A DNA stretch of 64,000 nt from Psychrobacter pacificensis (lineage in GTDB: Bacteria > Pseudomonadota > Gammaproteobacteria > Pseudomonadales > Moraxellaceae), in assembly GCF_900101915.1 (NCBI RefSeq), contig NZ_FNAL01000004.1, positions 62,001 through 126,000 of the forward strand, given 5' to 3'. The notes beneath the pieces are model-generated. The model was not told the origin of the DNA, made no database searches, and saw only the letters and a program-made list of their open reading frames with translations. Below are positions 9,430-18,414 of this stretch, in pieces. How positions within the stretch are numbered: the stretch's first letter is position 1; every line of letters starts with the position of its first letter. The position numbers and the translations under genes were made by a program.

Positions 9430-10128
9430 ATGAATAATATGATTAACTCTCCCGTCATTGTTGCTTTAGACAATATGACTCTGCAAGCATCGTTGGCATT
9501 AGCTGATCAATTGGATCCAGCGTTATGCCGGCTCAAAGTAGGTAAAGAGCTATTTACACGCTGTGGTCCCGATATTGTAAAGGCACTGCATCAGCGTAAC
9601 TTTGAGGTATTCTTAGACCTGAAGTTTCACGATATTCCTAACACTACTGCTCAAGCGGTACTAGTTGCTGCCGAGCTTGGTGTATGGATGGTCAATGTTC
9701 ATGCTAGTGCAGGTCTAGAGGCTATGTCTTTGGCAAAACAGCGTTTAATAGATAATAACCTTGATACATTACTCATCGCGGTGACTGTATTGACCTCTAT
9801 GGACAGTGACGCATTGATGCAAACGGGTATCACTGATAGCTTAGACGTACAGGTGAGCCGATTGGCACAATTGACCAAGCAAGCTGGGTTAGATGGGGTA
9901 GTATGCTCTGCTCAAGAAGCGAAAACGCTTAAAGCGTTATGCGGTCAAGATTTTAAATTGGTCACACCAGGCATTCGACTAGCAGACGACAATGCTGATG
10001 ATCAAAAGCGTATCTGTACGCCAAGTCAAGCATTGTTAGATGGTTCTGATTATTTGGTGATTGGACGCTCAATCACTCAAGCCAAAAACCCTGCCGAGAA
10101 GCTAAATAGAATATTACAAAGCATTTAA
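9430..10128 (+). CDS. pyrF: Orotidine 5'-phosphate decarboxylase
   Basis: Catalyses the last step of UMP synthesis, OMP to UMP plus CO2. The catalytic motif [12 protein letters not shown] places the Asp-Lys-x-x-Asp array at residues 63-68. The phosphate-binding C-terminus reads LVTPGIR and [16 protein letters not shown]. The 232-residue length is typical of the short bacterial (PyrF group I) enzyme. The start is ATG 9430 or the in-frame ATG 9439; neither has a strong ribosome-binding site. It is the last gene of the ihfB-lapA-pyrF run, closed by a terminator. Confidence 0.96.
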   Translation: MNNMINSPVIVALDNMTLQASLALADQLDPALCRLKVGKELFTRCGPDIVKALHQRNFEVFLDLKFHDIPNTTAQAVLVAAELGVWMVNVHASAGLEAMSLAKQRLIDNNLDTLLIAVTVLTSMDSDALMQTGITDSLDVQVSRLAQLTKQAGLDGVVCSAQEAKTLKALCGQDFKLVTPGIRLADDNADDQKRICTPSQALLDGSDYLVIGRSITQAKNPAEKLNRILQSI

Positions 10129-10146
10129 GTTTTAATAGCAATACAA

Positions 10147-10179
10147 TAAAAAAGACAGCCTAAATCGCTGTCTTTTTTT
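10147..10179 (+). terminator. Intrinsic terminator after pyrF
   Basis: AAAAAAGACAGC and GCTGTCTTTTTTT pair around a seven-base loop; the stem begins about 20 bases after the pyrF stop. The A-run upstream would also allow it to work on the minus strand. Confidence 0.92.
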
Positions 10180-10230
10180 ACTTTTTTCAGACAGAAAAAA
10201 GCTGTTACACTACCTGAGAGGTTTTATAAG

Positions 10231-10287
10231 TAGGCTGATCTGCAACCAATTATGCAGCCTATTAAAAGGAGTGCTGGCCTATTAAAA
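10231..10287. repeat. Inverted repeat overlapping an 11-base direct repeat
   Basis: TAGGCTG (10231-10237) is inverted as CAGCCTA (10255-10261). The right arm runs into the direct repeat GCCTATTAAAA, present at 10257-10267 and again at 10277-10287, exactly 20 bases apart. The block lies between the pyrF terminator and the metallophosphoesterase gene and may be an operator. Confidence 0.5.
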
Positions 10288-10342
10288 TACGCTAACGTTA
10301 CCGATTGGCTGATAATGATACTATTGGACGATATTGAATTAT

Positions 10343-11140
10343 ATGAAATTACAAATACTAAGTGACTTACATATTGATAGTTATGCACGCCAGTCACGCC
10401 CTATTGGGCATATTCCTAAAACTGACGCAGATATCGTGTTAGTAGCGGGAGACACTGCCAACAGCGATAGAGGGATGCCGTGGTTACAAGAGCAGGCAGC
10501 ACGCTTACAAGTTCCTCTGATCACGATCTCAGGTAATCACGAATATTTTGACGAAGATGTGCTAAGTTTTGACCAAAAGTTGGCGACTTGGGACAATTAT
10601 GATGCTGCCTCTAACAAAGGGGTTTGTGTCTTACAGTGCCAGCATATTGATATTGGTGATATACGAATCTTAGGTTGCACACTGTGGACGGATTATCAGT
10701 ATCATGCCAATGAAGATACTATGGCTGCTGCTAGGCATTTTATGCGTGATTATAAGCAGATATATGCAGGCAAGGAGATGTTCTCACCTGAAGTTTCCAT
10801 GCAAATTCACTCAGAGCATCGTCAGTGGTTGCAGCAAGCACTAATCACTGCCAAAGCACTGGGCAAAAAAACGGTCGTCATGAGTCATCATAGTATCAGT
10901 GCATTATCGGTGTCTGAAAAATATGCTAATTTACCAAGCAATGCTGCCTTTGTTAGTGATTTATCTGGGTGGATGCATGAGGACTGGGCACCGTCTTTGT
11001 GGGTGCATGGTCATACCCATGAAGCATTCGATTATCGAATAGGTAATACGCGAGTGATTGTCAATCCTAGGGCTTATCCTAATGAGATTAGCAGTACGGC
11101 GTTAGCATTTGCGTGGGATAAAGTTATTGATATCGGTTAG
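10343..11140 (+). CDS. Calcineurin-like metallophosphoesterase
   Basis: A 265-residue predicted metal-dependent phosphoesterase. All family motifs are present in order: D-x-H (SDLHID, near residue 8), GD (VAGDTAN), GNHE (SGNHEYFDE), a single H in MSHHS, and the C-terminal GHxH (VHGHTHEAFDY). These six or more residues bind two metal ions. The substrate cannot be told from sequence; relatives cut cyclic nucleotides, phosphoproteins or UDP-diacylglucosamine. There is no signal peptide, so it is probably cytosolic. ATG 10343 is preferred over TTG 10334; both share one open frame. It stands alone, with terminators or gaps on both sides. Confidence 0.85.
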   Translation: MKLQILSDLHIDSYARQSRPIGHIPKTDADIVLVAGDTANSDRGMPWLQEQAARLQVPLITISGNHEYFDEDVLSFDQKLATWDNYDAASNKGVCVLQCQHIDIGDIRILGCTLWTDYQYHANEDTMAAARHFMRDYKQIYAGKEMFSPEVSMQIHSEHRQWLQQALITAKALGKKTVVMSHHSISALSVSEKYANLPSNAAFVSDLSGWMHEDWAPSLWVHGHTHEAFDYRIGNTRVIVNPRAYPNEISSTALAFAWDKVIDIG

Positions 11141-11215
11141 TTGAGGATCTATGTAGATAAGCCATGTTACTTATCTTCGCTTAGTTCTCTTAAAAACAAG
11201 CTCACTCCTTGTATG

Positions 11216-11246
11216 ACAAGATATTTACAAGATATTTACAAGATAT
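11216..11246. repeat. 11-base tandem repeat upstream of a phosphatase gene
   Basis: The unit ACAAGATATTT occurs at 11216-11226 and 11227-11237 and again for nine bases at 11238-11246. The period is about one helical turn, so a protein binding each copy would face the same side of the DNA. The array ends 59 bases before the next start codon. Confidence 0.7.
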
Positions 11247-11305
11247 AGTGCAACTAGACTTGTCAGTTGTTCATTCCTATCAAAAAATCTGCTACGCTTG
11301 CTACT

Positions 11306-12142
11306 ATGAGTAAATATCTTAATAGCACCTTATCAAAAGTCTCTGCTGACAAGCTTGCGAGTCACACACCAAGTGCGCCTGCGCCTTCACATCTGCCAGA
11401 TAGTATGATTTCTTCGGTCAGACTATTACCTGAAAATGAGCGGCTGATTTTATTTACCAGACACTCTTTGCGTGAGCGTTCTGACGGCAATGGTTTTGCC
11501 AGCTATCAGTTGCCGCTGACGCCTAAAGGCCGCGTACTAGCTAAGTCTTGGGGTCGTTGGTTAGCAGGTCACCTCTCATACTCACTCGATGTTGATAGCA
11601 TCTCAAGCCCCATTAAACGCTGTATTGATACGGCGCAGCTCATGCAGGAAGGAGCAGGTCTAAAGCGTGATATTACGCATCAGTCACTGCTGGTTGAGCC
11701 TGGTAGCCTCGTTACTGAACCTGAAATAGCGAACCCAATATTTAAAGAGATTGGTGTACTCAATTTTATCAATCGCTTTTTGCAAGGCAATCTTGAAGGC
11801 ACCAAAAATGCTTATCAAGGTGGCCTTGATATTCTCTCGCTCTTTTATCAAAACCAGCCGCAGCATGGGCATCTGATGCTGGCTGTCAGTCATGATACTT
11901 TGTTGTCTGCATTCTTAGCCGTGATGTTCGATGTGGAAGAGATCGATTGGAATGATTGGCCAAAAATGATGGAAGGGGTGTTTTTGTGGTTTGATGATAA
12001 ACCTTTTGATCAGGCAAATGCGCATTTTATCTGGCGTGGTCAAGTATATACACGTCCGATTAGTTCATTGTTGAATGGATATCGTGCAGCAGGGTATCAC
12101 CCAAGTAAACTGCTATTACCACCAGGGGTGCAATGGACATAA
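11306..12142 (+). CDS. Histidine phosphatase superfamily protein
   Basis: A 278-residue protein of the phosphoglycerate-mutase-like (branch 1-type) fold. The phospho-accepting His lies in LFTRHSLRERSDG (the RHG-like motif is RHS here). The fold's second conserved His is in AVSHDTLLSAFLAVM. LTPKGRVLAKSWG and SSPIKRCIDTAQLM fit the TxxGxxQA and SxxxRAxxTA signatures. The first 35 residues or so are polar and may be disordered. The substrate is unknown; relatives act on sugar phosphates, phosphoproteins or small phospho-compounds. ATG 11306 is chosen; the frame is open from TTG 11267, which would add 13 residues. Confidence 0.8.
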   Translation: MSKYLNSTLSKVSADKLASHTPSAPAPSHLPDSMISSVRLLPENERLILFTRHSLRERSDGNGFASYQLPLTPKGRVLAKSWGRWLAGHLSYSLDVDSISSPIKRCIDTAQLMQEGAGLKRDITHQSLLVEPGSLVTEPEIANPIFKEIGVLNFINRFLQGNLEGTKNAYQGGLDILSLFYQNQPQHGHLMLAVSHDTLLSAFLAVMFDVEEIDWNDWPKMMEGVFLWFDDKPFDQANAHFIWRGQVYTRPISSLLNGYRAAGYHPSKLLLPPGVQWT

Positions 12143-12195
12143 GATTTCATCAAAAAATGGTAATGACGCTCCACTAGATATATATCGAGTAGGCA

Positions 12196-12240
12196 TAAAA
12201 AAACCTTGCCCCAGTATGAGAACCAGTAGCAAGGTTTTAG
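12196..12240 (-). terminator. Terminator for rpsT
   Basis: Read on the minus strand, AAAACCTTGC and GCAAGGTTTT pair over a loop of about 20 bases and run into seven T. A second perfect hairpin (CATGACGCT / AGCGTCATG, 12242-12264) lies between it and the rpsT stop codon. Confidence 0.8.
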
Positions 12241-12284
12241 TCATGACGCTATAAAAGCGTCATGTGGTCTAGACAAGACAAATC

Positions 12285-12551
12285 TTAAGCTTGTAGGCCT
12301 TTGATTGTTTTGTTTAGGCGGCTCTTACGACGAGCAGCTTTATTCTTATGAATAATACCTTTGTCAGCCATACGATCAATAACTGGTACCGCTCTGTTGT
12401 AAGCTTCGGTAGCCGCGTCATAATCTTTAGCTTCGATAGCCGCATCAACACGTTTTAAGTAAGTACGAACCATAGAGCGTTGTGACGCAGAGTTCTGACG
12501 ACGTTTGGTGTTTTGACGGGCGCGTTTACGAGCTTGTGCAGTATTAGCCAC
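12285..12551 (-). CDS. rpsT: 30S ribosomal protein S20
   Basis: A primary 16S rRNA-binding protein of the small subunit. The 88 residues begin VANTAQARKRARQNTKRRQ and end in the basic RRKSRLNKTIKGLQA, matching S20 throughout. The frame extends upstream, but the correct start is the GTG at 12551. AAGGAGATACGC lies directly before it, and the encoded ANTAQARKRARQ is the usual S20 N-terminus. It is a single-gene unit with a promoter near 12748-12776 and a terminator downstream. Confidence 0.97.
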   Translation of the reverse strand: MANTAQARKRARQNTKRRQNSASQRSMVRTYLKRVDAAIEAKDYDAATEAYNRAVPVIDRMADKGIIHKNKAARRKSRLNKTIKGLQA

Positions 12552-12747
12552 GCGTATCTCCTTGATAAAGACAGATAAAAATATGAATGTTGATTGCAAT
12601 AATGGGTTTAACAATCATCGGTGACGAGCAGCCGTCTCGTCAAACATGATGTCGATGTCTAATATTAAAGTATCTAATACAAATAGATCATCGCAAGCGC
12701 CAGAACTGTTTGGAATAATTAAACAGCGTTGACGTGTAAAGCCGGTT

Positions 12748-12776
12748 ATCTTAGCAAATTATTGCGCTAAGGACAA
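12748..12776 (-). promoter_or_regulatory. Promoter for rpsT
   Basis: On the minus strand TTGTCC (12776-12771) and TAAGAT (12753-12748) are separated by 17 bases, a good sigma-70 promoter. Predicted start near 12741 gives an rpsT leader of about 190 bases. Confidence 0.6.
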
Positions 12777-13015
12777 TATATTTGATGATTAATGCGTAAA
12801 GAAGTACTGTAAACTCATGAATTTTGGTTTATTAAGGTATCTAAATCAATAGCAGACATCAATAGGCGCAACTGATTGATAAAATCTCTTACAATATATC
12901 ATACATAATAGCGTCAGTTATTCATGAACTTAGGTATGATATCCTAATGGTAGGCCTTGATATAGGTTACTTTTCATCAATATAGAACCTCTAACGTTAT
13001 ATAAGTGGATAGGGT
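12777..13015. other. Intergenic region between rpsT promoter and 13016 gene
   Basis: AT-rich, with no coding frame I would defend. It must hold the promoter of the gene at 13016; several -10-like hexamers occur (TATGAT near 12935, TATAGG near 12960) but none with a matching -35. Confidence 0.4.
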
Positions 13016-13717
13016 ATGCAGCGAAAAGCAATTGTGATTGGCGCAACAGGATTGGTAGGGCAGCATTTGGTAAAACAGCTGAGTGAGCTCTATGATACAT
13101 TGATTGTGATCGCTCGGCGCCCGCCACGCTATATTAATGCCAGCATGCGTTTTTATCAGGTTAATGACTTTGATAATCTCTCTGAAGTGTTTGCGAGCGT
13201 TGGTGCGGATCGAACGACAGATGCCTTTAGTTGTCTTGGCACCACTAAAAAACAAGCGGGCAGTGATGAGGCTTTTCGAAAGATAGACCATGATTACAAT
13301 GTTAACTTTGCTAAGCTATGCCGTGACAAAGGGGTAGAAAACTTTTTTCTACTTTCATCCATGAATGCCGATATTGACAGCCGCTTTTTGTACAATCGAG
13401 TCAAGGCAGAGACGGAGCAATCTATTACGGCATTAGGGTTTGGACAACTGGTGATATTTCGACCGTCGTTATTACTAGGCAAGCATAAAGGGCGTCCACT
13501 CGAGAGCATTGGTCAAAAAGCTTTTAAGCTTATCTCGCCTTTAGTCTCAGAGTCACTCTCATTACATCCTATCTCGGCTAAGCGCGTCGCTAGTGCAATG
13601 GCGATGAGTGCTCATGACATTTATCATCGTCGTAAATACCGTACAGAACCCCAGATTGAACATACAGAGATCATTGAAAATAAGAAGATGCTTGCAATGA
13701 CTCGCGTGAAAAAATAA
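13016..13717 (+). CDS. NAD(P)-binding Rossmann-fold protein (atypical SDR, TIP30/HTATIP2-like)
   Basis: A 233-residue protein starting with the dinucleotide-binding motif VIGATGLVGQHLVKQL (GxxGxxG). A VIARRP strand end suggests NADP preference. DAFSCLGTTKKQAGSDEAFRKIDHDYN resembles the TIP30-like group of atypical short-chain dehydrogenases, and FLLSSMNAD with YNRVKAETEQ supplies a YxxxK-like pair. These proteins often act as NADPH-dependent oxidoreductases or regulators; the substrate here is unknown. It is followed after 90 bases by an rraA-like gene on the same strand. No signal peptide is present. Confidence 0.8.
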   Translation: MQRKAIVIGATGLVGQHLVKQLSELYDTLIVIARRPPRYINASMRFYQVNDFDNLSEVFASVGADRTTDAFSCLGTTKKQAGSDEAFRKIDHDYNVNFAKLCRDKGVENFFLLSSMNADIDSRFLYNRVKAETEQSITALGFGQLVIFRPSLLLGKHKGRPLESIGQKAFKLISPLVSESLSLHPISAKRVASAMAMSAHDIYHRRKYRTEPQIEHTEIIENKKMLAMTRVKK

Positions 13718-13807
13718 AGTATTATTTTTGAGTCAAGACTACAGCCAAGTATGACCATGTATTACAAGATCAAGCAGCTTAATCACTCATAATAAGGAGT
13801 AAAAACG

Positions 13808-14329
13808 ATGGAGATGAATAAAAAGAACTTTGTCACATGTGATTTACTGGACGCCAATCCTGAGTCGCAAGTATGTCTACCAAATATTGAAGGTAAGGCA
13901 TTTCGTCGTTTTGGTGCAAAAGATAAATTCTGCGGTGAAATCGTGACGGTGAAGTGCTTTGAAGACAATAGCCGCGTCAAATCACTATTGAATAGTGATG
14001 GCAAAGACAAAGCTGGCGATGGTAAGGTGTTGGTCGTCGATGGTGGCGGCTCTATGCGCTGTGCTTTGCTCGGCGATATGATTGCACAGTCGGCCATCGA
14101 CAATGGCTGGGCGGGTGTTATCGTATATGGCTGTGTCCGAGATGTTGATGACATGGCAGCGATGGATCTTGGTGTGATGGCACTTGGTTGCATCCCGCGC
14201 AAATCAACTCGCCGTGATGAAGGTCAAACGGATATCGAAATCCGCTTTGGTGATTTGACATTGAACTCGGGAATGTTTGTCTATGCTGACAACAATGGCA
14301 TTATCGCTAGTGATAAACCGTTAATTTGA
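13808..14329 (+). CDS. rraA: RraA-family protein (ribonuclease E activity regulator)
   Basis: RraA-type proteins bind the degradosome region of RNase E and damp its activity; some family members are instead HMG/oxaloacetate aldolases. The 173 residues include CDLLDANPE at the start, RRFGAKDKFCGEIVTVKC, VLVVDGGGSMRCALLGDMIAQSA and GVIVYGCVRDVDDMAAMDLG. This is the G-G-G-S-x-R and G-x-x-R-D pattern of the family. CIPRKSTRRDEGQTD and the trimer-core region follow. AAGGAG lies 10 bases before ATG 13808. RraA is the better call because of length and the short C-terminus, but aldolase activity cannot be excluded. Confidence 0.85.
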   Translation: MEMNKKNFVTCDLLDANPESQVCLPNIEGKAFRRFGAKDKFCGEIVTVKCFEDNSRVKSLLNSDGKDKAGDGKVLVVDGGGSMRCALLGDMIAQSAIDNGWAGVIVYGCVRDVDDMAAMDLGVMALGCIPRKSTRRDEGQTDIEIRFGDLTLNSGMFVYADNNGIIASDKPLI

Positions 14330-14352
14330 ACTTGGTTTAACCAGTGTGAATG

Positions 14353-14382
14353 AGAACCTCAGCCTATCAGTTGGGGTTTTTT
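14353..14382 (+). terminator. Intrinsic terminator after rraA
   Basis: AACCTCA (14355-14361) pairs with TGGGGTT (14372-14378) with one T-G pair, followed by six T; it starts about 25 bases after the stop. Confidence 0.7.
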
Positions 14383-14472
14383 ATGTAATGATAGTTAAAG
14401 CTTAATAACCGTTATCAATTCTCGATCATGAATGAGTGAGCTTTTACGTGACAAACCGTTACGGCATAAGTT

Positions 14473-14500
14473 TTGGTAATTGCTCAAATATTCGTATAAT
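14473..14500 (+). promoter_or_regulatory. Promoter for mfd
   Basis: TTGGTA (14473-14478) and a perfect TATAAT (14495-14500) are 16 bases apart. Transcription from about 14507 would give a very short leader (about 29 bases to ATG 14536). Confidence 0.6.
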
Positions 14501-14535
14501 AGCTTTCTGACTCCTTAACTGTGATCCTATTCTTT

Positions 14536-17500
14536 ATGCCTATCACTGCTTTGACTGACGCGTTTGATCCCATTAACCAGCAGTTGTTCCCTATACAAAA
14601 TGCCGAGCGGCGTTGGCTTGCGCCTGTCCATGGTGCGGTCAGTAGCTTATGGCTGGCAAGCTTGTTTCAAACGCCTATGTGGAATGTTGCCAAGCGCCTA
14701 AAGGTCGTGGTGGCACGCGACCAAAATCAGCTCAATCAGATAGAAACTGAGCTGGCATTTTGCGGCGTCGATGCTTACGTATTCCCTGACTGGGAGACAC
14801 TGACATATGATGAGCTGTCTCCGCACCAAGACATCGTTAGTGAACGCATCAACCTATTGACGGATATGCCGAGATCAGGCGTGCTACTCATCTCAATACA
14901 GACATTGATGCAACGCGTCGCACCGCCCAGTTGGTTGATCGGACAGCATTTTGATTTGAGCGTTGGTGATCGTTTTGATATCAATACGCAACGTGGGCTT
15001 TTGGCAAAGGCGGGTTATAGAGCGGTTGATAATGTCTTTGAGCCTGGTGAGTTCGCTGTACGTGGCAGCATTATCGATATCTTTGCTATGGGTCAGCCTT
15101 TTCCGCTGCGTTTAGACTTATTTGACGATGAAATTGAGACAATTCGTTTTTTTCATCCGCAAACCCAGCGCACGTTGACCGCTGATGACCTCAAAGCGAT
15201 GTTGACAGGCAATGATACCAGCATGGGCAAAGAGTCACTGTCGCTGCTGCACAAATTGCCAGATATCTCTAAACCTATCGAACAGTTCCAAATATTACCA
15301 GCAAAGGAGTTTCCGCTGGATGAAGGGCGAGAGACATTTCGCACGAATTTTGCGGCGATGTTCCCTAATGCCAGTAGCCGCAAGTCTGAGTTGCATAAAG
15401 ATGTAATGGCAGGTATCGCGAGTAGCGGACTGGAGTATTATCAGCCACTATTTTTTGACTTAAAAGATTGGCAAGAAGAAAGTACATTGTTTTCTTATTT
15501 GCCAAGCGATGCGTTGTTTATCACGGATGAGCTGATCCACGAAAAGCAGGCGGACTATTGGTCACAAATCCAGCGCCGCTATGAAGAGCGTCGCCATGAT
15601 ATTGACAAGCCTATCGTCGAACCTGCGCTCTTATACTTATTATCCAACGCTCTTAACGAGCAGCTCAATCAATATCCACGAGTGATATTAAGCGCACGCG
15701 ATGAGCTGGCTACGACAAATGACGTAGCAGCGCTAGAAGGTAACGACCCATCTCAGCCGCAACTGCCATTAACGCCTACTAAGCAGCAAGGCTTGGTGAC
15801 ATTAAGCGCCGAAGAACCGCCAGAGCTGGCAGTCAATCATCAGAAATCTGAGCCATTAACTGAATTGCTCGACTTTTTACACGTTCAACAACAAACAGCA
15901 ACGCCAGTATTAGTTGTGGCAGAGACTGCTGGTCGCCGTGAGATTCTTATTGAGCTGTTTAAGGGAAAAATCGATATCAAAGCATATGATAGCTTTGAAG
16001 CATTTTTAGCAGCAGATAAGACGAGCGCTATGAATAATGCTCGACTACCACATGTCGGTCTGACTGTGGCACCGATTGAGCGCGGCGTATACGTGCCTGA
16101 ACGTTTGGTGTTGATTAGTGAAACGCAGCTGTTTGGTCGTCAAGTCTTACAGACGCGTCGTCGTCGCCAAAGCGGTGTATCAGAGGAGTTCTTGGTTAAG
16201 AGCGTCACTGAGATAACAGATGGCAGCCCAGTCGTTCATATCGAGCATGGTATTGGTCGTTATAACGGCCTAATCACGCTAGATGTGGGCGATGGTGAGC
16301 AAGAGTTCATTCATTTAAAATATGACGATGATGCCAGTATCTATGTGCCAGTCGCCAATCTACAAATGATCAGTCGCTATAGTGGCGGCGATCCAGCGTT
16401 AGCGCCATTACATAAGATCGGCAGTGGCAAATGGGATAGAGCCAAGCAAAAGGCCTTGGAGCAAATTCACGATGTCGCCGCAGAGCTGCTCAATATGCAA
16501 GCGCGTCGTGAGGCCAAAGTTGGTATTCATTTTAAAATAGATCCGTCGCAATACGAGCTGTTTGCCAGTCAGTTTGCGTTTGAAGAGACCGCTGACCAAG
16601 CCAATGCCATTCATGCGGTTATGGAAGACATGAGACAAAACCAGCCAATGGATCGCCTCATCTGCGGTGATGTTGGCTTTGGTAAAACAGAAGTAGCGAT
16701 GCGAGCGGCCTTTATTGCCGTCAGTGCTGGCTATCAAGTTGCTGTATTAGTGCCCACCACATTGCTCGCAGGACAGCACGAAGACAATTTCCGCGATCGA
16801 TTTGCTGATTGGCCAGTGCGTATTGAGAGCCTGTCACGCTTTGGCGGCAAAAAACATCAAGACATGGTCTTGACGGACTTGGCTGATGGCAAAGTCGATA
16901 TTGTGATCGGTACTCATAAACTATTGCAGCCTGACGTGAAGTTTGCCAATCTTGGGCTAATGATTGTCGATGAGGAGCACCGTTTTGGGGTGCGTCATAA
17001 AGAGCGTATCAAGGCGATTCAGACAGATGTAGACAGTATGTCTATGACCGCGACGCCCATCCCTAGAACGCTTAATATGGCGCTCTCAGGCATGCGTGAT
17101 ATGTCAATCATTGCCACACCGCCTGCACGCCGGTTGGCTATTAAAACCTTTGTCATGCAAAAGACAGATGCCTTGATGAAAGAAGCTATCTTGCGCGAGC
17201 TGTTACGTGGTGGGCAGGTTTATCTGCTCCACAATGATGTGGCTAGTATTGAGCGTATGGCAGAAACTATTCGTGATCTGGTACCTGAAGCGCGAGTAGG
17301 GGTCGCCCATGGGCAGATGCAAGAACGCCAGCTTGAGCAAATCATGCAGCAGTTTTATCATAAAAAATTCAACGTGTTGGTGTGCTCTACTATTATTGAG
17401 ACAGGTATCGACGTACCAAATGCCAATACTATTATCATTGAGCGTGCGGATAAGTTTGGTCTGGCGCAACTGCATCAGCTACGAGGCCGCGTAGGTCGCA

Positions 17501-18246
17501 GTCATCATCAGGCATATTGTTACCTATTGGTGCCTTCTCTCAAAGGTCTCAAAGGCGATGCCAAGCGTCGTCTACATGCAATTGAACGCGCCAATACACT
17601 CGGCGCAGGTTTTATGCTGGCGAGTGAAGATCTAGAGATTCGCGGGGCAGGTGAGATACTGGGTAAGCAGCAAAGCGGTAATATGCAGGCGATTGGCTTT
17701 AGCTTATATATGGATATGCTGGAGCGTGCAACTAAGGCGATCAAGGCTGGTAAAGAGCCTGACTTGAATACGCCACTATCGCTGACCAGTGAGATTAACT
17801 TGCATAGCTCTGCTCTTATTCCAGAAGACTATCTACATGACGTACATCAGCGCCTATTGTTTTACAAACGTATAAGCAATACAGATGATAAAGAAGCGTT
17901 GACGGATATTCGTACCGAAATGATAGACCGTTTCGGTGCATTGCCAGACCAGACCAAGCAGCTATTTGCCATTCATGGACTGCGCTTGCAAGCAGAACCG
18001 CTGAAGATTAACAAAATTGATGCCAATAGTAATAGTATGACGCTGGAGTTTGCACCTGATACCCCTGTTGATGCTTTGGCTATTATCAAACTGATCCAGT
18101 CAGATGGACAGCACTACCGCATGAATGGAGCATCTGGTATTCGTTATCAACATAGCGAGAAGTTGGCGACACCGCAACAGCGAGTCTCTGTTATCCAAGA
18201 TCTTCTACGTTATTTTAGTGAGCATATGGTGACAGAAGCGGCCTAG
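14536..18246 (+). CDS. mfd: Transcription-repair coupling factor Mfd
   Basis: Displaces RNA polymerase stalled at lesions and recruits UvrA. The order of domains is as in E. coli Mfd (1148 residues). UvrB-like N-terminal modules include VFPDWETLPYDELSPHQD-like text. An RNA polymerase-interacting Tudor-type region follows (PVVHIEHGIGRYNGLITL...EFIHLKYDDDASIYVPV). RecG-like translocase motors carry Walker A GDVGFGKT at 711-718 and DEEH in MIVDEEHRFG, and the TRCF C-terminal domain ends the protein. The 1236 residues exceed the usual length slightly, with a variable insertion around residues 395-430 (residues rich in T, P, Q, E). GTG 14521 is an alternative start. No clear ribosome-binding site is seen for either. 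Confidence 0.97.
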   Translation: MPITALTDAFDPINQQLFPIQNAERRWLAPVHGAVSSLWLASLFQTPMWNVAKRLKVVVARDQNQLNQIETELAFCGVDAYVFPDWETLTYDELSPHQDIVSERINLLTDMPRSGVLLISIQTLMQRVAPPSWLIGQHFDLSVGDRFDINTQRGLLAKAGYRAVDNVFEPGEFAVRGSIIDIFAMGQPFPLRLDLFDDEIETIRFFHPQTQRTLTADDLKAMLTGNDTSMGKESLSLLHKLPDISKPIEQFQILPAKEFPLDEGRETFRTNFAAMFPNASSRKSELHKDVMAGIASSGLEYYQPLFFDLKDWQEESTLFSYLPSDALFITDELIHEKQADYWSQIQRRYEERRHDIDKPIVEPALLYLLSNALNEQLNQYPRVILSARDELATTNDVAALEGNDPSQPQLPLTPTKQQGLVTLSAEEPPELAVNHQKSEPLTELLDFLHVQQQTATPVLVVAETAGRREILIELFKGKIDIKAYDSFEAFLAADKTSAMNNARLPHVGLTVAPIERGVYVPERLVLISETQLFGRQVLQTRRRRQSGVSEEFLVKSVTEITDGSPVVHIEHGIGRYNGLITLDVGDGEQEFIHLKYDDDASIYVPVANLQMISRYSGGDPALAPLHKIGSGKWDRAKQKALEQIHDVAAELLNMQARREAKVGIHFKIDPSQYELFASQFAFEETADQANAIHAVMEDMRQNQPMDRLICGDVGFGKTEVAMRAAFIAVSAGYQVAVLVPTTLLAGQHEDNFRDRFADWPVRIESLSRFGGKKHQDMVLTDLADGKVDIVIGTHKLLQPDVKFANLGLMIVDEEHRFGVRHKERIKAIQTDVDSMSMTATPIPRTLNMALSGMRDMSIIATPPARRLAIKTFVMQKTDALMKEAILRELLRGGQVYLLHNDVASIERMAETIRDLVPEARVGVAHGQMQERQLEQIMQQFYHKKFNVLVCSTIIETGIDVPNANTIIIERADKFGLAQLHQLRGRVGRSHHQAYCYLLVPSLKGLKGDAKRRLHAIERANTLGAGFMLASEDLEIRGAGEILGKQQSGNMQAIGFSLYMDMLERATKAIKAGKEPDLNTPLSLTSEINLHSSALIPEDYLHDVHQRLLFYKRISNTDDKEALTDIRTEMIDRFGALPDQTKQLFAIHGLRLQAEPLKINKIDANSNSMTLEFAPDTPVDALAIIKLIQSDGQHYRMNGASGIRYQHSEKLATPQQRVSVIQDLLRYFSEHMVTEAA

Positions 18247-18414
18247 AGTCGATCAGTGAGAGCCATCATCGGGGTTTCTAAGACAATCAACACAAATGCA
18301 ATAGTGTATGGTGCTATTTTATCGCAGGGATAACTGATAAAATAACCGGATTGCTTCTTCTTCGATATTTTTTACGTACTTTTATTTGCATTAAACAACA
18401 AGAGAACCGTCATT

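Noticed and set aside
10200-10300. Possible tRNA in the folded region before the metallophosphoesterase
   Set aside because: Only one stem forms; no acceptor, anticodon or T-arm consensus is present.
13808-14329. HMG/CHA aldolase
   Set aside because: RraA is favoured by length and neighbours, but the family overlap means this is only a preference.
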